Notes under the pieces: model-generated | What the model was told of the DNA's origin: nothing | The model's database searches: none | The model's input: the letters and a program-made list of their open reading frames with translations, nothing else | Translations under genes and position numbers: made by a program | Part shown: in pieces, positions 44,601 to 52,588 of the stretch | Layout of the letters: each line of letters starts with the position of its first letter | How positions within the stretch are numbered: position 1 is the first letter of the stretch | Source: Pseudomonas sp. RC10 | Lineage (GTDB): Bacteria; Pseudomonadota; Gammaproteobacteria; Pseudomonadales; Pseudomonadaceae | DNA length: 64,000 nucleotides | Assembly (NCBI RefSeq): GCF_038397775.1 | Contig: NZ_CP151650.1 | Span: 2,046,001-2,110,000, forward strand | Reading direction: 5' to 3'

Positions 44601-45737
44601 GATGCGCCAGGCGTCGGTGCGCGTATGGGGCGAGTCGAGCCAGTACAGCGTGATGGCCACCAGCAGGCCATCCAGCCCATTTAATGTGATGTGGGCGAAG
44701 GACGGGAGTGGCGGGGATTTTTCTCCCGCGAGCTGGGCCATCAGGTAGGGGAAAACCTCGTAGGCCTCACCGTATCGTTCCTTGTTGCCCAGCGCCACGG
44801 CCTGTTTGAGCGAGGCGCGTTGTTTGGGATCGTTTTCTGCAAACAGCGTCAGGCAGTAGAACGCATTGAGGATGGGCGGCAGATCAATCTTGCGCTTTTT
44901 GGTGATTTTGCGCATTTCCGCCAGCCAGGCGCGCAGCAGAACCAGCGTGTCGCTCACCTGGCCTCGCAGCGTCAGGTGAATCACGTGTTGCAGGAGCGCT
45001 GTCTCTTCCATCTCGACGTATTCAAGGGTGTCCCAATCGCCGCGCCACAGCGCCTGCAATGCCAACTCGACCCCCAATGACGGATGGGGTCGGGCTTCCA
45101 TCTCGCGCAGTGCCAGCGAATAGCTTTGCCCCGCTGGGGCGAGGTAGAAGTTGAGCAGGCTGAGGTGATCCTCCAATAGCAGGTGTCGCATGTCTTCGCT
45201 GAACTCAGCGAACACATGCAGTCCGTCCGGATCGCGTTGCAGCGCATACATCGGGTGTTCAGCCGGGGATTGGGCGAGGGTGAAGAGGGGGGATGCCAAG
45301 GACAGTGAGTCCGCCAGCCCTCCGAGGTTGTGGCCCAGCAGTTGAAACCAAAGATCTTGCAGGATTCGTGACCGGGTGGGGGTCTGCCACGCACTGAGCT
45401 GCGGCAGGCTGTCGAAAATCTCCTGCATCCAGAGACCGTAGTCCGGCGATTCCAGGAAGCTCCTCAACACCCGGTTTCGTTTCTCTGCGGTAACGGCGTA
45501 ATAGCGTCCTTCGTGCCGCTCCTCCAACATGACCCAACCCGCATCCTCCAGGGATTCCAGTATTGGCAGCAGGCTGTCGGCGTCGATCAGATGGCCATCG
45601 GCATCGCGGACGCCCACTGCGCGCACCAGTTTGAGCAGCGACGTTCTGCCTTTGCCGGGAAACGCCGTCACCAACCCGAAGAGGATCGCCATGCAGTAAT
45701 CGGGTAGGTGTTCCTGGGTGATGACGGGCGTGGGCAT
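41649..45737 (-). CDS. SNF2-family DEAD/DEAH helicase-like protein
   Basis: The 1362-residue protein has its Swi2/Snf2 ATPase in the C-terminal third: motif I [15 protein letters not shown] (about residue 937), motif Ia [11 protein letters not shown], motif II DEAQ (about 1027), ATGTPLEN (III), and the helicase C domain with [35 protein letters not shown] and [12 protein letters not shown]. The first 900 residues are not a motif-rich domain; they include helical and beta segments, a common feature of large bacterial SNF2 proteins. It should be a DNA or nucleoprotein translocase; its substrate is unknown. Start ATG 45737 follows GAGGTCTTGC. The neighbouring tRNA array is convergent with it. 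Confidence 0.92.
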   Translation of the reverse strand: [1362 protein letters not shown]

Positions 45738-46066
45738 GCAAGACCTCGTGACGCGATGGGTCGTCGGGGAGAAGAGCGTGTCCCGAGACAAAAGCGACAT
45801 TTTTCATCACTGGCAGAGTCTTGTCGATCAGCAATCCATTGAGGCGTGCTCAGGGAAGTCTCCATGCGTGCTGCGGGTGTATTGATGAATTGGCATATTT
45901 GCTTATAACAATAATGAATTTATTTAATGTTGATGGCGATGTTATGGTTCTATCCCGCCGCACTGAGCTTCGCGCTTGGCCCGAGGCGATCAGTCGGCGA
46001 CCGCACAGGCGGACCGGTATTCATGTTCATGAACCGGTTCCGATGGAACCCCTGTGGAGACCACTC
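45738..46066. promoter_or_regulatory. Promoter gap with sulfur-block AT-rich motif
   Basis: 329 bp between the SNF2 gene and the first sulfonate binding protein. The AT-rich island at 45892-45929 contains GCTTATAACAATAATGAAT; TTATAA is at 45903-45908. Similar motifs precede the other sulfur transcription units. The rest (45950-46050) is GC-rich leader, with GGAGACCACTC just before the GTG start. Confidence 0.55.
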
Positions 46067-47044
46067 GTGTCGATCAAATCCCGTCTGCTGCGCAACGCGT
46101 TATCTGCCTTTTGCTTCTCCGCTTTTATAGCGTCTACCCATGCCGCCGACTTGACCGTTGGCGATCAGAGCTACGGCGCCCGCACCGTCATGGAGGCAGC
46201 CGGTGTGCTGAAAGACCTGCCGTATTCGCTGGAGTGGAAGCAATTCACGGCCGGTTCGCCGGTGGCCGAGGCCTTGAACGTCGGCGCGCTGGACGTGGGC
46301 CTGTTGGGCGACGCCCCCGTGCTGTTTCTCGGCGCGTTGGGGGCGCCGATCAAGGTCATCGGCATTTCCCGGCAGAATCTGGAAGGCGTGGCAATCGTCG
46401 TGGGCAAGGATTCGCCGATCAAATCGGTGGCAGACCTCAAAAGCAAGCGTCTGGCGATCTGGAAAGGTTCATGGAGCCAGCAGTTGATGCTCACCGCGTT
46501 GGACAAAGCCGGGGTGGCGCGCGATGCCGTGGAGTATCGCTATCTGAGCGCGCTCGACGCATCCCACGCTCTGGACGGCGGTTCCGTGGACGCCATCGCC
46601 ACGTGGGACCCCTACGTCATCCAGCAGGAGCGGCAAGGCGCCCATGTGCTGGCAACGGCCAATACGTTGATCCCGGCGCAGAGTTTCATCGTCGCCAATG
46701 ACAAAGCCATCAAGGACAAACGTGCGCAGATCACCGACTTCATTCAGCGCTTGCAGAAAGCGCGCGCCTGGTCGGTGGCCAACACGCAGAACACCGATGC
46801 GTACGCCACGGCCTGGGCGGCGTTGAGCAAGGCCGATCCTGATGTGGCGCGGGGCTGGTTCGAGCGTTCGGCGACCACCGTGGTGCCGATTTCGCCGCAA
46901 TCCATCGCTCAGGCTCAGCAGACCATCGACTTCTTCAACAAAGAGGGGCTGACGAAATCCTATCCGGCTGCCAATGTATTCGACGATTCGTTCAGTGCCG
47001 TGCTCGGGACGCCAGAGGCCGGGGCGACACAGGTGCAGCGTTAA
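46067..47044 (+). CDS. Sulfonate-type ABC transporter substrate-binding protein 1
   Basis: The 325-residue periplasmic binding protein has a signal peptide that begins at the GTG and ends STHAADL, then the SsuA/TauA-like fold: GDQSYGARTVMEAAGVLKDL, TAGSPVAEALNVGALDVGLLG, DAPVLFLGALGAPIKVIG, VADLKSKRLAIWKGS and SVDAIATWDPYV. It would deliver an aliphatic sulfonate or related organosulfur anion. The GTG start has GGAGA at a good distance; the frame is open further upstream (ATG 46043 is an alternative). The molybdoenzyme follows after 49 bp and is probably co-transcribed. No permease or ATPase gene is beside it. Confidence 0.9.
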   Translation: MSIKSRLLRNALSAFCFSAFIASTHAADLTVGDQSYGARTVMEAAGVLKDLPYSLEWKQFTAGSPVAEALNVGALDVGLLGDAPVLFLGALGAPIKVIGISRQNLEGVAIVVGKDSPIKSVADLKSKRLAIWKGSWSQQLMLTALDKAGVARDAVEYRYLSALDASHALDGGSVDAIATWDPYVIQQERQGAHVLATANTLIPAQSFIVANDKAIKDKRAQITDFIQRLQKARAWSVANTQNTDAYATAWAALSKADPDVARGWFERSATTVVPISPQSIAQAQQTIDFFNKEGLTKSYPAANVFDDSFSAVLGTPEAGATQVQR

Positions 47045-47093
47045 GGGCACCACACGCGATTTTCGATGAGCAGGATGGGGGAGTGTTCGGGGC

Positions 47094-49382
47094 ATGAGTT
47101 TCACGTCGTTGCATTGGGGCGCTTATCGCCCGCGTGTTGTGAATGGACGGCTCGACGCGATGGAGCCGGTGTCGTGGGATGCCGATCCGTCGCCCATCGG
47201 CGCCTCGATTCCGGGGGCCATCGATTCGCCCACACGGATTCGTCGCCCGGCGATACGCCGCAGTTTTCTGGAGCGCTTCGGCGACCACCCGGCATTGCGC
47301 AGTCCGCATTTGCGGGGGCAGGAAGGGTTCGTCGAAGTGCCGTGGGAAACGGCGCTGGAACTGGTCGCCAGCGAGCTCTCCCGAGTCAAGGGCGAGCACG
47401 GCAACCGGGCGATTTTCGGTGGCAGCTACGGTTGGGGCAGCGCCGGACGTTTTCATCATGCGCAAAGCCAGCTGCACCGCTTCCTCAATGGGTTTGGCGG
47501 CTACGTGTACAGCGTTGACAGCTACAGCCTCGGCGCCGGTCGGGTGCTGATGCCTCACATCGTCGGCAACATGGATTGGCTGCTGGCGGCGCACACGTCC
47601 TGGCAGAACCTGGCGCAGCATTGCGAGCTGTTCGTGGCCTTTGGCGGGCTGCCGCTCAAGAACGCCCAATGCAGCCCCGGGGGCGCCAGCGATCATTTGG
47701 TCGAAGGCGGGATTCAGCGGATGTCCGACGCCGGGGTAACCTTCGTGAACGTCAGCCCGCTGCGAGACGATCTGGTCGGCCCTCAACACAACGAGTGGCT
47801 GGCTGTTCGGCCAGGGAGTGACACGGCGCTGATGATGGCGCTGTGCTGGGTGCTGGTCGACGAGGGTCTGCACCACGAAGACTTTTTACAGCGTTACACC
47901 GTGGGGCACGAACGCTTCATCGAGTACCTCCAAGGCCGCGTGGACGGCATCGCCAAAACCCCGGAGTGGGCGGCCGCGCTGACTGACATTCCCGCGTCGC
48001 GCATCACCACGTTGGCACGAGAGATGGCCAGCAAACGCACGATGATCAACATCGCCTATTCGCTGCAACGTTCGGTGCACGGCGAGCAGCCCTTCTGGAT
48101 GACCGTGACCCTCGCCGCGATGCTGGGGCAGATCGGCCTGCCGGGCGGCGGATTCGGGTTGGGTTACGGCTGCATGAACAACACCGGCAGCGGGCGCAAG
48201 GCGTTTTCAGGCCCGCGCTTTTCTCAAGGCGTGAACCCGGTGAAGGATTTCATTCCCGTGGCGCGGGTCACTGACATGCTGCTCAACCCCGGCGCGCCCT
48301 TCGACTACAACGGCCAGCGGCTGCATTACCCCGATATTCGGCTGGTGTACTGGGCCGGGGGCAACATCTTCCATCACCATCAGGATTTGAATCGGTTGCT
48401 GGAAGCCTGGGAGCGTCCGGAAACCATCATTGTCCACGAGCAATACTGGACCGCTCAGGCCAAATACGCTGACATCGTGCTGCCCGCCACGACGGCGCTG
48501 GAGCGCGATGACATTGGCAGCGCGGCGTCTGACCGCTACATGATCGCCATGAAGCAGGCCATCGAGCCGGTGGGCGAATCGCGGGATGATTATTCGATTC
48601 TGGCGGACCTCTCCCGCCGTCTGGATTTCGAGAGCGCCTTCACCGAAGGGCGCGATGCGGGTCAATGGCTGCGCTTTATCTACGACGAATCCCATCAACG
48701 GGCCGACAGCTTTGGCATCGCGCTCCCGGATTACGATCAGTTCTGGCGCGACGGGCTGTTCGAGATCGACTACCCACCCAGCGATACCGTGCTGCTCCAG
48801 GCATTTCGTGAGGACCCGGTGGTCAATCGATTGCCGACGCCATCGGGCAGGATCGAAATCTTCAGCGAGCGGATTGCAGGCTTTGGCTACGCCGACTGCC
48901 CGGGCCACCCGGTCTGGCTGGACACGCCGCCCAAGACGTTCCCGTTGCACCTGTTGTCAAACCAGCCGAAAACCCGCCTGCACAGCCAGTACGACCATGG
49001 CGCCTACAGTCAGGCGTCGAAAGTGCAGGGGCGGGAACCACTGACCCTCAATCGCCAGGATGCCCACGCGCGCGGCATTTCCGAGGGTGATGTGGTCAAG
49101 GTCTGGAATGAGCGTGGGGCGTTTCTGGCGGGGGTGATTGTGTCCGACGACATCCGGCCCGGCGTGGTGCAAATCGCCACGGGTGCCTGGTACGACCCGT
49201 TGAACAAGGCCCAGCCCCGATGCCTGGAAAAACACGGCAACCCCAATGTCGTGACCGAAGACATCGGGTCGTCGAGCCTGTCGCAAGGCTGCGCGGCGCA
49301 GACCGCCTCGGTAGAGATTGAAAAATGGGTGGGGGCGGTACCGGAAATCACAGCCTTCGAGCCCCCGGTGATGGTGGCTTGA
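47094..49382 (+). CDS. Cytoplasmic molybdopterin oxidoreductase, BisC/DMSO-reductase type
   Basis: The 762-residue protein belongs to the DMSO reductase family branch containing biotin sulfoxide reductase and TMAO/DMSO reductases. It has no N-terminal Tat signal and no cysteine motif for an Fe-S cluster, as in BisC. The molybdenum-ligand serine is in VYSVDSYSLGAGR; GGSYGWGSAGRFHHAQSQL, YWAGGNIFHHHQDLNR, EQYWTAQAKYADIVLPATT and LLSNQPKTRLHSQYDHG bind the two pterin guanine dinucleotides. The likely reaction is reduction of an S-oxide or N-oxide. Being 49 bp downstream of a sulfonate-type binding protein, it may reduce an imported sulfoxide such as methionine or biotin sulfoxide. The substrate is not known. 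Confidence 0.9.
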   Translation: MSFTSLHWGAYRPRVVNGRLDAMEPVSWDADPSPIGASIPGAIDSPTRIRRPAIRRSFLERFGDHPALRSPHLRGQEGFVEVPWETALELVASELSRVKGEHGNRAIFGGSYGWGSAGRFHHAQSQLHRFLNGFGGYVYSVDSYSLGAGRVLMPHIVGNMDWLLAAHTSWQNLAQHCELFVAFGGLPLKNAQCSPGGASDHLVEGGIQRMSDAGVTFVNVSPLRDDLVGPQHNEWLAVRPGSDTALMMALCWVLVDEGLHHEDFLQRYTVGHERFIEYLQGRVDGIAKTPEWAAALTDIPASRITTLAREMASKRTMINIAYSLQRSVHGEQPFWMTVTLAAMLGQIGLPGGGFGLGYGCMNNTGSGRKAFSGPRFSQGVNPVKDFIPVARVTDMLLNPGAPFDYNGQRLHYPDIRLVYWAGGNIFHHHQDLNRLLEAWERPETIIVHEQYWTAQAKYADIVLPATTALERDDIGSAASDRYMIAMKQAIEPVGESRDDYSILADLSRRLDFESAFTEGRDAGQWLRFIYDESHQRADSFGIALPDYDQFWRDGLFEIDYPPSDTVLLQAFREDPVVNRLPTPSGRIEIFSERIAGFGYADCPGHPVWLDTPPKTFPLHLLSNQPKTRLHSQYDHGAYSQASKVQGREPLTLNRQDAHARGISEGDVVKVWNERGAFLAGVIVSDDIRPGVVQIATGAWYDPLNKAQPRCLEKHGNPNVVTEDIGSSSLSQGCAAQTASVEIEKWVGAVPEITAFEPPVMVA

Positions 49383-49397
49383 ACGATAACTATCAGC

Positions 49398-49930
49398 CCG
49401 GCTTGCCGACGGCAGCGCATCCGGAATCGCCACTGCCAGCAAGCTGTGCTGAAGGGAAGCATGTGAACCGCAACCTCCCTGCACGCCGCACACCTCGTGG
49501 GAGACGCCGGAGGTTACGACGGCAGCGATGGCGTTGGGTCAGGGTTGAATGCCCCCGCTGACACACTGCCTTCGCGGCCGTCGCACAGCTCCGGCTGCTC
49601 CCACAGGTTCGGTGTCGGTCGCAGACCTTGAGCCACCCCACGTCCTGTCGCAGTCCGGCTTGCCGACGGCAGCGCATCCGGAATCGCCACTGTCAGCAAG
49701 CCGTGCTGAAGGGACGCATGTGAACCGCAACCTCCCTGCACGCTGCAGAACTCGTGGGAGACGCCGGAGGTTACGACGGCAGCGATGGCGTTGGGTCAGG
49801 GGTGAATGCACCCGCCGACACACCGCTTTCGCGGCCGTCGCACAGCTCCGGCTGCTCCCACAGGTTCGGTGTCGCTCGCAGACCTTGAGCCACCCCACGT
49901 CCTGTAGCTGCCCGGCTTGCTGGCATAGCG
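49398..49930. repeat. 257-bp tandem duplication plus partial third copy
   Basis: Copy 1 (49398-49654) and copy 2 (49655-49911) align along their full length with scattered substitutions; a third copy begins at 49912 (CCGGCTTGC) and stops being similar after about 15 bases. Each unit begins with a REP-like CCGGCTTG and contains CACAGCTCCGGCTGCTCCCA and GAACCGCAACCTCCCTGCAC. The open frames inside are not preserved as genes. The gene-free region spans 49383-50011. Confidence 0.92.
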
Positions 49931-50011
49931 GTAAAGGATTTGATATGGCCAAGCTTTTCGACATGAGAGACCTATCGGAAGCTTGACCGACAACAGAGTA
50001 TCTACAGGGGT

Positions 50012-51199
50012 TCAAGTCCGCTGATTCAACCGCCCCGCAAACACCGCCTTCCCGACCCCCTGCAACACCACATCATTCTGTGGCGTGTGCACCCGGCCGC
50101 ACACGACATTGCGGTAGTGCCGTTGCAGCGGGTTGCTGCGGGACAGGCCGGGGTTGCCAGTGGCTTCAATGGCCAACTCCACCGCGCGGATGGCGTTGGC
50201 GGTGACCAGGTATTTGATCTGCGGCGCGTGGCTGGCAGGTGTCAGGCCATGGGTCGCGGCGTCGATCAAGGTTCGGTTGGCGAACAGCAGCGTGTCGATG
50301 TGGCCCACGGCTTCCTGAAACCGGGGCAGGGTCGACAATGAGGCGCCGAGGTTCGACGGCGTGCGGGTCTCCAGAAAATCCACCAGCCAGTCCCGCGCCG
50401 ATTGCGCAATGCCGTCGTAGACCGATGACAACAGCACCGACATCCACAGCAGACCCGAGGCGTCCAGTTCCGGTTGTGCCAGGCGGGCAGGGCTCACATT
50501 GACTGCCTGATCCAGCGGCACCAGCACGTCCTCGAACACCACTTCATGACTGCACGTGGCACGCATGCCCAGATGGTCCCAATCCTCGACGATGCGCACG
50601 CCGGGGCTGTCCTTGCGCACCAGCCAGACGCCCACCAGCGGATCGTCGTCGTCACTGCGCGCCCAGACGTTGAACCAGGTCAGGCCGTGACTGCCGGTCG
50701 AGTAAATCTTCCGCCCGTTGAGCCGCCAGCCTTCCGCCGTACGGTGAGCCGTCGTGGCTGGAAGACCGCCTCGCGAGGGTGAGCCGAGGTCCGGTTCGAC
50801 ACGTAGCGCGTTGAGCAGCGCGCCGTTTTTCACCGCGTCCAGCCCCACGTGCCGACGCAGGTGCTCCGGCCAGTTGGGCGTCAGTTGCAGCCGCGCATGT
50901 TGCAGGTATTGCATCACCAGAATCAGCGCGGTGGACGGTTCACCACGGGCCACGGCACTGATGACCTGTTGTGCCTGCTTGAGGTCCGCGCCACCGCCGC
51001 CCAGTGATCGAGGAACGGTCAGGCCGAGCAGGTTGTGCTCATGCAGCAGGCGGAAATTATCATGGGGAAACTCGCCACTGTCGTCGTAATGCTCAGCAGT
51101 TTCGGCCAGACGCTGGGTGATGCCGCGCAAGCGTTCAACGAACGCTTCATCCGACTCGACCTCCGTCACCGTGGCTTGGCGATTCAACCCCGCGTTCAT
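50012..51199 (-). CDS. SfnB-like acyl-CoA dehydrogenase-fold sulfur-acquisition oxidoreductase
   Basis: The 395-residue flavoprotein has the acyl-CoA dehydrogenase fold: LLHEHNLLGLTVPRSLGG near residue 55, LNGRKIYSTGSHGLTWFNV (FAD and substrate region), WDHLGMRATCSHEVVFEDV and a helical C-terminal domain. Relatives labelled SfnB/DszC act with reduced flavin as sulfur-compound monooxygenases rather than true dehydrogenases; the catalytic Glu of acyl-CoA dehydrogenases is not evident. It overlaps the DmoA-like monooxygenase by ATGA and lies in one operon with a binding protein, which supports organosulfur use. Confidence 0.87.
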   Translation of the reverse strand: MNAGLNRQATVTEVESDEAFVERLRGITQRLAETAEHYDDSGEFPHDNFRLLHEHNLLGLTVPRSLGGGGADLKQAQQVISAVARGEPSTALILVMQYLQHARLQLTPNWPEHLRRHVGLDAVKNGALLNALRVEPDLGSPSRGGLPATTAHRTAEGWRLNGRKIYSTGSHGLTWFNVWARSDDDDPLVGVWLVRKDSPGVRIVEDWDHLGMRATCSHEVVFEDVLVPLDQAVNVSPARLAQPELDASGLLWMSVLLSSVYDGIAQSARDWLVDFLETRTPSNLGASLSTLPRFQEAVGHIDTLLFANRTLIDAATHGLTPASHAPQIKYLVTANAIRAVELAIEATGNPGLSRSNPLQRHYRNVVCGRVHTPQNDVVLQGVGKAVFAGRLNQRT

Positions 51200-52563
51200 G
51201 TCGATGCCTGCGCGGTGGCTCGCGAGACCGGCTGCGAGGCGTCTTCCCGCGCCGCCGTGTAGCGGTTCACCGGGAACTGAAGCCCGAAATGTTCGCGCAG
51301 GGTGGAGCCTGTGTACTCGCTGCGTTGCAGGCCCCGTTGTTGCAGCACGGGGATCACCAGCTCCGTGAAATATTTCAGGCCGTCTGGCAGCAGCGAATTG
51401 ATGATGAAACCGTCGCTGGCGCCGTTCTCGAACCAATGCTGAATCTGATCGGCGACCTGTTCCGGCGTGCCGACGAACTCGCGACGCGGTCGGGAAAAAT
51501 CCAGCGCCACTTGGCGCAATGTCAGGTTGTGTTCCCGCGCCTGTTGCTTGATGCGATCCGAACCGCCTTTCTGGCTGTTGGAGCCCAAATCGCCCAGGTC
51601 GGGAAACGGCGCGTCCAAGGGGTATTGCGTGAAGTCGTGATCGTTGAACGGGCGACCCAGCGCAACGATGGCGTCTTCGATGCTCACCAGTTCCACGGCC
51701 TGTTGATAGCGGCGCTCCACCTCGTCGGCATCGCGGCCAACGATCGGGCGAATGCCGGGCAGGATCGACAGGTCATCGGGGTTGCGACCGAAGCCTTTGG
51801 CGCGGCGCTTGAGGTCGGCGTAGTAGGCTTTTGATTCTTCGAACGACTCGGCATGGACGAAAATCGCGTCGGAATATTCCGCCGCGAAGTTACGGCCATC
51901 CTCCGAGGTTCCGGCCTGAAACAGCACCGGCTGACCCTGGCGCGAGCGTGCGATATTCAAAGGGCCTTTGACCTGAAAGAACTCGCCCTTGTGGTTCAGT
52001 GAGTGCAGCTTGTCGCGGTCGAAGAATTCTCCGGTTTGTTTGTCGCGGGTGAAGGCGTCGTCTTCCCATGAGTCCCACAGTCCCTTGACCGTCGAGACGT
52101 GTTCCTTGGCGATGCGGTAGCGCACGGCGTGAGGAGGGTGTTCGCTTTTGCTGAAGTTTTCCGCCGTGCCACTGAGCCACGACGTGACGATGTTCCAGCC
52201 TGCACGGCCGCCGCTGATGTGGTCCAGCGACGAGAACTGCCGCGCCACTTGAAACGGCTCGGTGTAGCTGACCGTGACGGTCGCCACCAGGCCGATTTTC
52301 GAGGTGGTCGCTGCCAGCGCCGAGAGGAGGGTCAGCGGCTCGAAACGGTTGAGGTAATGGGGGCTGGATTTCTCGTGAATGTGCAGGCTGTCGGCGATGA
52401 ACACGAAGTCGAATTTCGCGTCTTCGGCCAGTCGCGCCTGCCCCTTGTACCACTGGAAGTTGGTGCTCGCGTCGGCCTGCGCATCCGGGTGGCGCCATTC
52501 GCCCCAGCCGTGGCCGACGCCGTGGACCATCGCGCCGAATTTGAGTTGACGGGGTGTGCTCAT
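51196..52563 (-). CDS. NtaA/SnaA/DmoA-family FMNH2-dependent monooxygenase
   Basis: The 455-residue TIM-barrel luciferase-like enzyme has FGAMVHGVGHGWGEWRHPDA, FDFVFIADSLHI, IGLVATVTVSYTEPFQVARQF, HISGGRAGWNIVTSW, QAGTSEDGRNFAAEYSDAIF and RREFVGTPEQVADQIQHWF. Members (DmoA, DszA, NtaA) oxidise dimethyl sulfide, dibenzothiophene sulfone or aminopolycarboxylates with FMNH2 and oxygen. It overlaps the SfnB-like gene and follows a sulfonate-type binding protein after 25 bp. The substrate cannot be read from sequence; a C-S bond cleavage is likely from context. A flavin reductase partner is not in the window. Confidence 0.92.
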   Translation of the reverse strand: MSTPRQLKFGAMVHGVGHGWGEWRHPDAQADASTNFQWYKGQARLAEDAKFDFVFIADSLHIHEKSSPHYLNRFEPLTLLSALAATTSKIGLVATVTVSYTEPFQVARQFSSLDHISGGRAGWNIVTSWLSGTAENFSKSEHPPHAVRYRIAKEHVSTVKGLWDSWEDDAFTRDKQTGEFFDRDKLHSLNHKGEFFQVKGPLNIARSRQGQPVLFQAGTSEDGRNFAAEYSDAIFVHAESFEESKAYYADLKRRAKGFGRNPDDLSILPGIRPIVGRDADEVERRYQQAVELVSIEDAIVALGRPFNDHDFTQYPLDAPFPDLGDLGSNSQKGGSDRIKQQAREHNLTLRQVALDFSRPRREFVGTPEQVADQIQHWFENGASDGFIINSLLPDGLKYFTELVIPVLQQRGLQRSEYTGSTLREHFGLQFPVNRYTAAREDASQPVSRATAQAST

Positions 52564-52588
52564 GAGGTGCTCTCCTGGGGTCGGTCGC

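Noticed and set aside
43437..45080. Long plus-strand open frames opposite the SNF2 gene
   Set aside because: Shadow frames caused by high GC in the third codon position; no ribosome sites or recognisable domains.
49398..49930. CRISPR or satellite array
   Set aside because: Only two full 257-bp units with no short repeat/spacer alternation and no cas genes.
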